64,000 nucleotides of DNA, taken from Halobellus sp. Atlit-31R (GTDB taxonomy: Archaea; Halobacteriota; Halobacteria; Halobacteriales; Haloferacaceae). Location: positions 1-64,000 of the forward strand of contig QPLR01000002.1 of NCBI GenBank assembly GCA_003665935.1, read 5' to 3'. The notes beneath the pieces were generated by a model. It worked only from the letters and a program-made list of their open reading frames with translations. It made no database searches and was not told the origin of the DNA. Both the position numbers and the translations under genes were made by a program. This document shows, in pieces, positions 53,003 to 60,095 of this stretch (position 1 is its first letter; every line of letters begins with the position of its first letter).

Positions 53003-53532
53003 AGATCTACACCGGCCGCGGCGACGACGGAATGACGGATCTGCGGGATATGTCGCGTGTCTCGAAGACGAGCCCGCGGATCGAAGCCTACGGTACCGTC
53101 GACGAGGCGAACGCGCTCATCGGCACCGCCCGTCCGACCGGCTACGACGATGTCGACGAGACGCTCGAACGGATTCAGAACCACCTCCACGTCGTGCAGG
53201 CGGACTTCGCGAACCCGACTCCAGATGAGGGCGACCCAGTCGTGACCGAAGCTCACGTCGACGAACTGGAGACCGCGATCGACGACGCGGAGGCGGAACT
53301 CGACCCGCTCGAGTCGTTCATCCTTCCGGGCGGCAGCGAGGCGGGCGCGACGCTGCACTACGCCCGCGCCGTCGCTCGCCGCGCGGAACGGCGCTCGGTC
53401 GAGCTCGCGGTCGACGACCCCGTCAACGAGGAGGCCATCCGGTATCTCAATCGTCTCTCGGACGCCCTGTTCGTCCTGGGTCGGCTGGTCAACGCCCGCG
53501 ACGGCGTCCCCGAGGAGCCGCCGACGTACTGA
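52999..53532 (+). CDS. Cob(I)alamin adenosyltransferase, PduO type
   Basis: 177 residues. Transfers adenosyl from ATP to cob(I)alamin, completing coenzyme B12. MKIYTGRGDDGMTDLRDMSR is the ATP-binding N-terminus, RIEAYGTVDEANALIGTARP and SFILPGGSEAGATLHYARAV complete the site, and ALFVLGRLVNARDGV is the C-terminal helix. The start overlaps the glutaredoxin stop. Ends 76 bases upstream of tRNA-Val. Confidence 0.95.
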   Translation: MKIYTGRGDDGMTDLRDMSRVSKTSPRIEAYGTVDEANALIGTARPTGYDDVDETLERIQNHLHVVQADFANPTPDEGDPVVTEAHVDELETAIDDAEAELDPLESFILPGGSEAGATLHYARAVARRAERRSVELAVDDPVNEEAIRYLNRLSDALFVLGRLVNARDGVPEEPPTY

Positions 53533-53608
53533 CGCCGTCGCAGTCGGCGTCGCGTGCGATGGCGCGAAGAAGAACCCTTAAGTCCAGCCACGCGGAAGTT
53601 CGAGGCGC

Positions 53609-53683
53609 GGGTCGGTGGTCTAGTCCGGTTATGACGGCTCCTTCACACGGAGCAGGCCGGCGGTTCGAATCCGCCCCGACCCA
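53609..53683 (+). tRNA. tRNA-Val (anticodon CAC)
   Basis: A 75-base cloverleaf. Acceptor GGGTCGG pairs with CCGACCC, anticodon stem GCTCC/GGAGC holds TTCACAC with anticodon CAC, and the T arm is GGCGGTTCGAATCCGCC. Discriminator A, no encoded CCA, no intron. Its 3' 21 bases plus four flanking bases are repeated 132 bp downstream, so the gene has probably served as an integration site. Confidence 0.95.
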
Positions 53684-53687
53684 CTTC
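53663..53687 (+). repeat. att-like 25-bp direct repeat, copy in tRNA-Val
   Basis: The copy covers the T loop through the discriminator base of tRNA-Val and four further bases. It is identical over 25 bases to 53795-53819. Integrative elements of haloarchaea often use such tRNA 3' ends as attB. Confidence 0.85.
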
Positions 53688-53688
53688 T

Positions 53689-53730
53689 GACGGCGCAACG
53701 CGACGAGCGCAGCGAGGAGCCTGCGCCGTC
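53689..53730. repeat. 9-bp stem with 24-base loop after tRNA-Val
   Basis: The arms gacggcgca (53689-53697) and tgcgccgtc (53722-53730) pair perfectly. The stem begins six bases after the tRNA and could be a transcript-end structure or part of the insertion scar. Confidence 0.55.
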
Positions 53731-53794
53731 GTGACGGCGATGCGGATCCGAACTCGGGAGGTCGCGCACAGCAAGGCGAGCACGTCCGAGCAAA

Positions 53795-53819
53795 GTTCGA
53801 ATCCGCCCCGACCCACTTC
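53795..53819 (+). repeat. att-like 25-bp direct repeat, second copy
   Basis: Exact copy of 53663-53687. The bases before it do not continue the tRNA, so this is not a second tRNA gene. It runs directly into the 51-bp repeat. Confidence 0.85.
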
Positions 53820-53870
53820 CTTACCGCACTCTACTGAAGTAGACAACCTCAAGCCCGTCTTGCGATTCCG
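53820..53870. repeat. 51-bp direct repeat, left copy
   Basis: Matches 57373-57423 at 47 of 51 positions, the first 26 perfectly, and all four differences are transitions. It includes a small inverted repeat ctact-ga-agtag. Read on the minus strand both copies could encode the same short C-terminus, ...VYFSRVR and a stop. Confidence 0.85.
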
Positions 53871-53944
53871 GACTCTATCTACTTTGGGCCACATTCGGTG
53901 AACGCGTGGACCCCGACTGCGTCTGTCGGTTACGATGAATTAGC

Positions 53945-53965
53945 TATCACCTAATTTATGTGATA
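53945..53965 (+). promoter_or_regulatory. TATA-like box flanked by inverted repeat, permease promoter
   Basis: The arms tatcac (53945-53950) and gtgata (53960-53965) enclose ctaattta, a good TATA candidate, centred about 54 bases before the permease ATG. A regulator binding these arms would block TBP. The leader would be about 27 bases. Confidence 0.5.
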
Positions 53966-54008
53966 CTATGCTAAGAGTTTACATAACAGGTGGTCGTGGG
54001 TCAATTCG

Positions 54009-55469
54009 ATGGCAGGGGAGACCGAGACACAACTTGAGCGGACGCTCGGGTTGAAGGAGGCACTGATGATCGGTGTCGGGACGATGGTCGGTGCAGGCAT
54101 CTTCGTGTTGCCCGGTGCGGCGGCAGCACTGGCCGGCCCCGCCTCGTCGGTGGCGTTCGTCGTCGCGGGAAGTGTCGCTATGTTGACCGCGTTATCGGCC
54201 AGCGAACTCGCAACGGCGATGCCGGCCTCGGGTGGGCCGTATCACTTCATCAATAAGGGTTTGGGACCGTTGGCCGGCTCAATCGCCGGATTAGGCAACT
54301 GGCTGGGACTGGCGTTCGCCACAGCGTTTTACGCCGTGGGCTTCGGCAACTACGTCGCCCCGCTGGTGGGCAGCCTGAACCTCGCACCGGGGCTGGTCGC
54401 ATCGCTTCCGCTGAGTGCCGCGCAGATCGGCGGTCTGGTGGCCGCGGGCGTCTTCATCGCGGTCAACTACCTCAGCACCGACAGTACCGGAGACTTACAG
54501 AACATTATCGTCATCGTGTTGCTGGCTATCCTGGGAGTGTTCATCGCACTGGGTGCGACCCAAGCGAACCTCCAGACGCTGCGACCGTTCTTCCCGGAGG
54601 GCTTCGATGCCATTCTCCCGACAACGGCGCTGGTATTCGTCTCGTACCTGGGATTCGCCCAGGTGGCGACCGTCGCCGGCGAAATCAAGCAACCAGGCAA
54701 GAACCTCCCGCGGGCGATGGTCGGCGGTGTGTTGCTCGTGACGGCCATCTACGCGGTGTCGATGCTCATCCTGCTAGGGGTCGTGCCTCTAGAGCGGATC
54801 GCTGGCTCCGGAACCGCCATCGCGGAAGGGGCACGCGTCGTCTTCGGGGCGATCAACGCCGGTGTCGTCGGCGTCGCCCTGCTGACGTTTGGTGGCCTGC
54901 TGGCGACCGCCAGTTCTGCCAACGCCTCGGTGCTGTCGGCTTCCCGGATCAACTACGCGATGGGCCGGGACGGTCTGATGGACGCCAGGCTGTCGAAGAT
55001 TCACGAGGAGTTTGCGACGCCGTACCGCTCCATCGTCCTCACGGGGGCGCTCATCCTTGTGTTCATCGTCGCCGGGCAGGTCAACGCGTTAGCGAAGGCC
55101 GGCAGCGTGTTGCACCTGTTGGTGTACGGTCTGCTGAACGTCTCGCTCATCGTGATGCGCGAGACCGAAGCGATGGGCTACGACCCCAGTTTTGAGGTGC
55201 CGGGCTACCCCGTCGTCCCCGCGTTAGGTGCACTGCTGTCGTTCGCGCTAGTGGGTTTTATGGACCCTCAGCAGATACTGCTGGCCGGCGCACTGGTACT
55301 CGGTGGCGTCATCTGGTATCTCGTGTACGTCCGCAAGCGCGTCGACGACACCAGCGCCCTCGCGCAGTACCGCTCGCCGCCGGCTGTCGAGGTTGAGGTC
55401 GAAGTGGACTTCGACGTGAACGACGACGAACCCGTGACCGCTACCGAGGGGGCCGGAACCGATGACTGA
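54009..55469 (+). CDS. APC-superfamily amino acid permease
   Basis: 486 residues with about 12 predicted helices. LGLKEALMIGVGTMVGAGIFVLPG is the canonical first helix with the substrate-binding GxG; the helix-6 region ALVFVSYLGFAQVATVAGEI also fits. The C-terminal 30 residues are a Val/Glu/Asp-rich cytoplasmic tail. It probably carries amino acids or polyamines by cation symport or exchange. Two Usp genes follow on the same strand, an arrangement known for APC transporters in haloarchaea. The operon lies between two 51-bp repeats. Slightly higher use of tta/ttg codons than in neighbouring genes is visible by eye. Confidence 0.92.
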   Translation: MAGETETQLERTLGLKEALMIGVGTMVGAGIFVLPGAAAALAGPASSVAFVVAGSVAMLTALSASELATAMPASGGPYHFINKGLGPLAGSIAGLGNWLGLAFATAFYAVGFGNYVAPLVGSLNLAPGLVASLPLSAAQIGGLVAAGVFIAVNYLSTDSTGDLQNIIVIVLLAILGVFIALGATQANLQTLRPFFPEGFDAILPTTALVFVSYLGFAQVATVAGEIKQPGKNLPRAMVGGVLLVTAIYAVSMLILLGVVPLERIAGSGTAIAEGARVVFGAINAGVVGVALLTFGGLLATASSANASVLSASRINYAMGRDGLMDARLSKIHEEFATPYRSIVLTGALILVFIVAGQVNALAKAGSVLHLLVYGLLNVSLIVMRETEAMGYDPSFEVPGYPVVPALGALLSFALVGFMDPQQILLAGALVLGGVIWYLVYVRKRVDDTSALAQYRSPPAVEVEVEVDFDVNDDEPVTATEGAGTDD

Positions 55470-55589
55470 GCGGTGCCGCCGCCGCGAGAGCGAGGCCGCA
55501 CGAGAAGTACGCGAACCCGCGACTGCAACCGTTCCCTCCCCGATTGCACGCGAACCGGCAACTGCGACCGACGACGGAGACATTCAGTT

Positions 55590-56303
55590 ATGATAGACGA
55601 CCCGACGATACTCGTTCCCATCGACGTATCCGACCTCGAGGAACCGGCGCTCGAACTCGTGAATCTTCTGGGCCCGCTCCGAATCGTGGTGATGGGGTAC
55701 TACCCCGTCCCCGACCAGGCTGCTCCCGAGCAGATACGCGACGAGTTCGAGGATGAAGCGAAAGACGCCCTAGAAGAAAGCGTCCGTCGGTTCGCGGAGA
55801 CCGGTGCCGACATCGAGTCGGTGCTGGTGTTCACCCGTGACCGGACCCAGAGCGTCGACCGCATCGCTAACGAGTACGACTGCGACGCCGTACTCGTGCC
55901 GGGCCACGTCGAGAGCCTCAACCACATTCTCGTGTCGATGAAGGACGAACAGAATATGTTCAGGGTTCTGGAAGTGGTCGCGCTCGTTATGCAGGCCGGC
56001 GATCCCGAGGTGACGCTGTACCACGCCGAAAGCATCAAAAAGGGCAGCGCCAAATCCGAACTGTACCTGCGAGGCGCGACCGACTGGCTGGCCGAGCGCG
56101 GACTGGCCCGCGAACGCATCACCTGGAAGGAACCGACCGCCGAAACCCAGCAGAGCGATCTGCTCGACCTCGCGGAATCCCACGACTTCGTCGTCATCGG
56201 CGAAAGCGAACCCGGCGTCCGCGAGCGGGTGCTCGGAGAGATGCCAACCCGAATCCACGACCGCACCGCCAAACCGGTATTGGTCGTCCGCAAAGAACGA
56301 TGA
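55590..56303 (+). CDS. UspA-family protein (tandem-domain), first
   Basis: 237 residues with two universal-stress-like halves: about 1-110 (TILVPIDVSDLEEPALELVN) and 115-237 (NHILVSMKDEQNMFRVLEVV). The usual nucleotide loop is degenerate (VVIGESEPGVRERVLGEMPT), so ATP binding is doubtful. An odd shared block GYYPVPDQAAPEQIRDEFED occurs in this gene and in the next one, so they are paralogues. It follows the permease after 120 bases and overlaps the next gene by four bases (ATGA). Probably a regulatory partner of the permease. Confidence 0.85.
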   Translation: MIDDPTILVPIDVSDLEEPALELVNLLGPLRIVVMGYYPVPDQAAPEQIRDEFEDEAKDALEESVRRFAETGADIESVLVFTRDRTQSVDRIANEYDCDAVLVPGHVESLNHILVSMKDEQNMFRVLEVVALVMQAGDPEVTLYHAESIKKGSAKSELYLRGATDWLAERGLARERITWKEPTAETQQSDLLDLAESHDFVVIGESEPGVRERVLGEMPTRIHDRTAKPVLVVRKER

Positions 56304-57022
56304 CAGCGAGCGACAACGCCCCAACCGTACTCGTGCCGGTAGACGTCTCCGGTGCCGAGCGACCCGACCCCGATCTGCTCGAACTGCTCGGAGCCGCGAA
56401 GGTCGTCCTCGTCGGCTGGTATCCGGTTCCCGACCAGACCGCGTTAGAACAGATGCAAGAGGAACACGAAGACGAGGCAATCGAGCGAATCGAGTCCATC
56501 GCCGCGGATTTCCCCGACAAGACAGACGTCGAGACCCTCGTCGTGTTCACCCGCGACCGAGCCGATACCGTCGATCGCGTCGCCACCGACTACGACGCCG
56601 AGGTCGTGGTCGTCCCCAAGCACGTCCGTACGGTCGAGCGCGTACTGGTGCCCATCCGCGGCGACGTGAACCTGAACCGCATCGTCTCGGTCCTCGGGTC
56701 GCTGCTGGACCAAAACGAAGCGTCGGTGACGCTGTTTCACGCCGCACCCAGCGGGGAGGAGGATCTCTCCGTCGGCGAGACGCTGCTGGCGGGCGTGGCT
56801 GACCGGCTCGCCGACGCCGGCGTCGGCCGCGACCGAATCGACACAACCGTCGTCGAGAGCGACACGCCTATCGCGGACATCGTCGATGCCGGGATGAACC
56901 ACGATGTTCTTATTATGGGCGAAACAGAACCGTCGCTGGTCGAACACATCCTTGGCGACGTCCCCTCGAAGGTCATCGAGCGAGTAGGCCGTCCGGTGTT
57001 GATCGTCCGGGACGTGGAGTAG
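56300..57022 (+). CDS. UspA-family protein (tandem-domain), second
   Basis: 240 residues, a paralogue of the preceding gene (TVLVPVDVSGAERPDPDLLE, GWYPVPDQTALEQMQEEHED, VVVFTRDRADTVDRVATDYD). The second half begins RVLVPIRGDVNLNRIVSVLG and ends LIMGETEPSLVEHILGDVPS. The nucleotide-binding glycines are again incomplete. Start and stop overlap pattern indicate tight cotranslation. The pair may form a heterodimer on the permease. Confidence 0.85.
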   Translation: MTASDNAPTVLVPVDVSGAERPDPDLLELLGAAKVVLVGWYPVPDQTALEQMQEEHEDEAIERIESIAADFPDKTDVETLVVFTRDRADTVDRVATDYDAEVVVVPKHVRTVERVLVPIRGDVNLNRIVSVLGSLLDQNEASVTLFHAAPSGEEDLSVGETLLAGVADRLADAGVGRDRIDTTVVESDTPIADIVDAGMNHDVLIMGETEPSLVEHILGDVPSKVIERVGRPVLIVRDVE

Positions 57023-57426
57023 TTGTGTGTCAGCCACTCGTCCTCCGCTCACTGCCCCCTTCTTCGGCAGAGAACCCCTCAACGGAGCAATTTTGGATGC
57101 CGTTGGAGAACGAAACAGGTCGTCAACGGTGTCACGGATGGCCGCCGCGGGACATTCCTGCTCGGCTTAGTCGATTCCCCGCCGAGTGAGGAGACGCTGA
57201 CGCACCTCGGCATAGACGTCGTCCGGTTCGCCCAGGATCAACACGGCAGCCTCTCGGCGGTGTTCGACTATTTCGACGCGTGGGGGGGACCTCGATTCGA
57301 TGAACCGTGCTCGCTCCCCGCTGGGCGCAACTCGCTCGGTCGGTCGCCATCCGGTCCGCCCTGACTCCCTTGCTTACCGCACTCTACTGAAGTAGACAGC
57401 CTCAGGTCCGTCTTGTGATTCCGAGG
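57023..57426. other. 404-base stretch, possible gene remnant and right repeat
   Basis: No intact gene is visible. A frame at about 57110-57300 encodes QVVNGVTDGRRGTFLLGLVD and GIDVVRFAQDQHGSLSAVFD, which look protein-like, but the flanks are low-complexity and no proper start is present; it may be a decayed gene of unknown family. The 51-bp repeat fills 57373-57423. Confidence 0.4.
57373..57423. repeat. 51-bp direct repeat, right copy
   Basis: Second copy of 53820-53870 with four transitions. Unlike the left copy it is not preceded by a tRNA 3' end. It ends three bases before the stop codon of the minus-strand membrane gene. Confidence 0.85.
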
Positions 57427-57843
57427 TCAGTACAGGACTAGGAGATTCCGGACGTTCAGCCAGACTCCCCAGCCAGTCAGCAACAGCAATCCGACGAGCG
57501 TGAGACGGTACACGGCCGTGGTCCCATTCTGCGGTTCTCTGTCCAGTAACTCGACAGTCACCAGGTACGAGCCGAGGAGCGCGAGATAGAGCGGAATATG
57601 AACGAGAGTGAACGTAACGAGGCCGTCCTGCATCGGCACCCGCATCATCGGATTGGCTTCCCAGCCCTGCTCGAAGACCTCGACGCCGACGTACGAGATT
57701 CCGGGGTCGAGGACGCCGTGCAGGAGTCCGACAGCGCAGTACAGAACTGTCACTCTCCGAATTCGGCCGTTGGTGATGTCGGGTCGTTCGATGTGTCTCC
57801 CCACCGACTGCGTGATCCGGGAAACGAACTCGCACGGAAACAT
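57427..57843 (-). CDS. Membrane protein resembling DUF5658 family
   Basis: 138 residues with about three helices (VTVLYCAVGLLHGVLDPGIS, FTLVHIPLYLALLGSYLVTV, LTLVGLLLLTGWGVWLNV). The motif WEANPMMR after the first helix recalls the EANP motif of DUF5658 membrane proteins. The first 28 residues are polar and the true start may lie nearer the GTG at the first helix. Divergent from the pilin-like gene, with 113 bases between. Function unknown. Confidence 0.65.
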   Translation of the reverse strand: MFPCEFVSRITQSVGRHIERPDITNGRIRRVTVLYCAVGLLHGVLDPGISYVGVEVFEQGWEANPMMRVPMQDGLVTFTLVHIPLYLALLGSYLVTVELLDREPQNGTTAVYRLTLVGLLLLTGWGVWLNVRNLLVLY

Positions 57844-57956
57844 ACAGCTGGCGATTCCGGATTACCGGGTCCCGTTAACTGCCGTCGTTCCTCTGTCTCT
57901 CGCCACGATATGACACAATATTGAAGCCCTTCGGGAGATTACTTCAGTCTACTCAT

Positions 57957-59204
57957 ATGTCTCTGTGGAATCATAATTCCTCGTTCGAAGACGACTCTCG
58001 GGGGGTCTCTACTGTCATCGGATTTGTGTTCGTCTTTGCATTTGTCGTAATCCTTCTCTCGGTGTACCAGGCACAGTTCGTCCCGCAGGAGAACCGAGAG
58101 ATCGAATACCGGCACTTCCAGGAGGCGCAGAGCGATATGGTGGAAGTCCGCAGCTCGATTACGACAGCCGGGCAGGCCGACGTTTCCCAGTACCCGACAG
58201 TCGAACTCGGCACGAACTACCCGGCACGGACCGTCGCCGTGAACCCGGCCGCTCCGGCCGGGACGCTCCGGACGAGCGACGCGTACGCCATTCAGGTCAC
58301 CAACGAGACCGGCGCCGCGCCGACGAACGTTTCCACCAGATTCCTCGAATACCGGAACGGCTACAACCGAATGGACATCGGGCCGATCTGGTACGAGCAC
58401 TCGGTTCTGTATCTCGACGAACGTGCAGACGGTGGGAACATCGCCGTTTACGAGGATCAGAACATCGTTCAGGAGAACACCTCCACTCGGCTCACTGCAC
58501 TCCAGAACGAGATCCACCAGACGTCGACGGGGCGAGTCACGGTCGAACTCTACCCGACGGAGAACGCGAGTATCAACTCCAGTTCCTGGAGCGGTAACGT
58601 GACGCTCACCATCCCGACTCGACTCAACGACACAGAGTACTGGAGCGACGAACTCGGCGACTTCGAGGGCTACAACGGCGTCGAAGAGAACGCCGTTGCA
58701 GACGGCGTCCACTATCTGAATCTCACTGTCGGCGCGGAGTCGCTCAGGTTCAATACGGTTGGAATCGAGGCGGCGCCCAGAGAGGCGGGGACTGTGCGTC
58801 AGGGGATCGGGATAACCCCACAGCAACCGACAGAAGACGAAACACAGCCCACCCCAGACACACCGGCGTTCGAGAGCTTGGCAGTAGAAGTTTCCAAGTC
58901 TGCAGGCGATTCAGGAAACATCAAGCAACTCGAGGCTTCCGGCTCGATAACGAATCCTGACACGAATGGCGACGTTCAGATGCAACTGTTTACGGACAGC
59001 GCTGGGAGTTCGCCACACGGCCAAAACGAGATCCAAATGCGCTCTCCTTTCAAAATCACGACCGATGCGAGTGAGAGTAACCAAGAGGAGCTGTACGTCG
59101 AGATCAGGCTCTTAGACGGGAACGACGACGCTTACCAGAGTTGTTATAGCAATTCACCGGTGAGAGATGGATCCCCCCTTGATATCTCTGACTTCGACTG
59201 TTGA
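57957..59204 (+). CDS. Pilin-like secreted protein (DUF7289-like)
   Basis: 415 residues. MSLWNHNSSFEDDSRGVSTV is followed by the hydrophobic helix IGFVFVFAFVVILLSVYQAQ, an archaeal pilin/class III-type leader with cleavage near Gly-Val-Ser. The long ectodomain (about 50-300) has several N-glycosylation sequons and the pattern of haloarchaeal DUF7289 proteins. After a Pro/Thr/Glu linker (about residue 285) the remaining 130 residues are Ser/Asp-rich and their DNA is visibly less GC-rich, which may mean a recombined module. It probably sits in or on pili or the envelope. ATG 57957 follows a TATA-like region at about 57918. Confidence 0.8.
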   Translation: MSLWNHNSSFEDDSRGVSTVIGFVFVFAFVVILLSVYQAQFVPQENREIEYRHFQEAQSDMVEVRSSITTAGQADVSQYPTVELGTNYPARTVAVNPAAPAGTLRTSDAYAIQVTNETGAAPTNVSTRFLEYRNGYNRMDIGPIWYEHSVLYLDERADGGNIAVYEDQNIVQENTSTRLTALQNEIHQTSTGRVTVELYPTENASINSSSWSGNVTLTIPTRLNDTEYWSDELGDFEGYNGVEENAVADGVHYLNLTVGAESLRFNTVGIEAAPREAGTVRQGIGITPQQPTEDETQPTPDTPAFESLAVEVSKSAGDSGNIKQLEASGSITNPDTNGDVQMQLFTDSAGSSPHGQNEIQMRSPFKITTDASESNQEELYVEIRLLDGNDDAYQSCYSNSPVRDGSPLDISDFDC

Positions 59205-59348
59205 GTGGACAGCCACCCTCCCGAAAAGGCCGCTCCCGACGCTGAAGCCGCTTCGCCACGTCCCCACAGAGAGCAACGCGTTCCAAACGTCCGCCGAACG
59301 ACTGTGGAACCCCCAACAGCGGCCCCCCTGCCCCCCTCTGAGGAGTAG

Positions 59349-59354
59349 TTTTTT
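59349..59354 (+). terminator. T6 tract, possible terminator
   Basis: Six consecutive T residues in otherwise GC-rich DNA, 145 bases after the pilin-like gene. Archaeal termination is mostly at T tracts, but no other evidence supports it. Confidence 0.3.
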
Positions 59355-59453
59355 GTCAAACAGTCGTCGATACCGTACTGACCACCTGTCCCTCGGCCGT
59401 CGACGGACCGCCCGAGGCGGTCCGCCGGTCGCGAGCGATAGCCACCACCGACG

Positions 59454-60020
59454 ATGTCCGAACACTATCCCACACGAGCGGGCGAATCGTCCCCGTCTTC
59501 TCACGACGCCGAGACGCCCACCGAGGAGATCGCCACCCTCGCCGAGGACGGCCACGAGAGCGCCGCCGCGACCGAAGAGACGATCGAGGAGATCGCGATC
59601 CGGGCGAGCGAGGCCAGACAGAGCGTCGCTGACCTCGGCGAGACGATCGACCGGATCTCCGAGATCGTCGACCTCATCGACGCCGTGGCCGACGAGACGA
59701 ACGTCCTGGCGCTGAACGCCTCGATCGAAGCCGCGCGCGCCGGCGACGAGGGCGACGGGTTCGCCGTCGTCGCCGACGAGGTCAAGGCGCTCGCACAGCA
59801 GACGCACGATCAGACCGAAGAGATCGAGGCGTTCGTCGCGGCCGTCGAGTCGGACCTCGATCAGGCGGTCGAGACGCTCGAACACGTCAACGAGAGCATC
59901 AGCGAGGCGATGGGACAGAGACAGGGGGCGACGTCGAAGCTCGCCGAAATCCGGCGGCAGATCGACTCCGTGCAGGGTGCCGACACGCCGGATTCGGACG
60001 CCCAGCCGGGCGACTCGTGA
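59454..60020 (+). CDS. Stand-alone methyl-accepting chemotaxis signalling tip
   Basis: 188 residues, entirely soluble. The centre (about residues 60-125) is the hairpin tip of chemoreceptors: [20 protein letters not shown] and [20 protein letters not shown], the region that binds CheA/CheW. Flanking helices are only about 40 residues on each side, against some 200 in a full transducer, and neither sensor, membrane helix nor HAMP domain is present. It may form mixed receptor arrays, titrate CheW or be a remnant. Neighbouring genes do not belong to chemotaxis. Confidence 0.85.
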   Translation: MSEHYPTRAGESSPSSHDAETPTEEIATLAEDGHESAAATEETIEEIAIRASEARQSVADLGETIDRISEIVDLIDAVADETNVLALNASIEAARAGDEGDGFAVVADEVKALAQQTHDQTEEIEAFVAAVESDLDQAVETLEHVNESISEAMGQRQGATSKLAEIRRQIDSVQGADTPDSDAQPGDS

Positions 60021-60095
60021 GGCGAGGGTGCTCACCGGGGGCACGGCACGGGTGACGGGCGTCCGGAGTATCGGCTGCGCGAAGACCGCGATTAT

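Larger units (their letters stand above)
53684..54008. other. 325-base gene-free stretch, insertion scar and promoter
   Basis: This segment holds, in order, a stem-loop, about 65 bases without features, the second copy of the tRNA 3' end, the first 51-bp repeat, and an AT-rich promoter before the permease gene. No convincing ORF is present; short frames here read through repeats. Confidence 0.7.

Noticed and set aside
53795-53819. Second tRNA gene downstream of tRNA-Val
   Set aside because: Only the T arm and acceptor 3' half are present; D and anticodon arms are missing, so it is a fragment.
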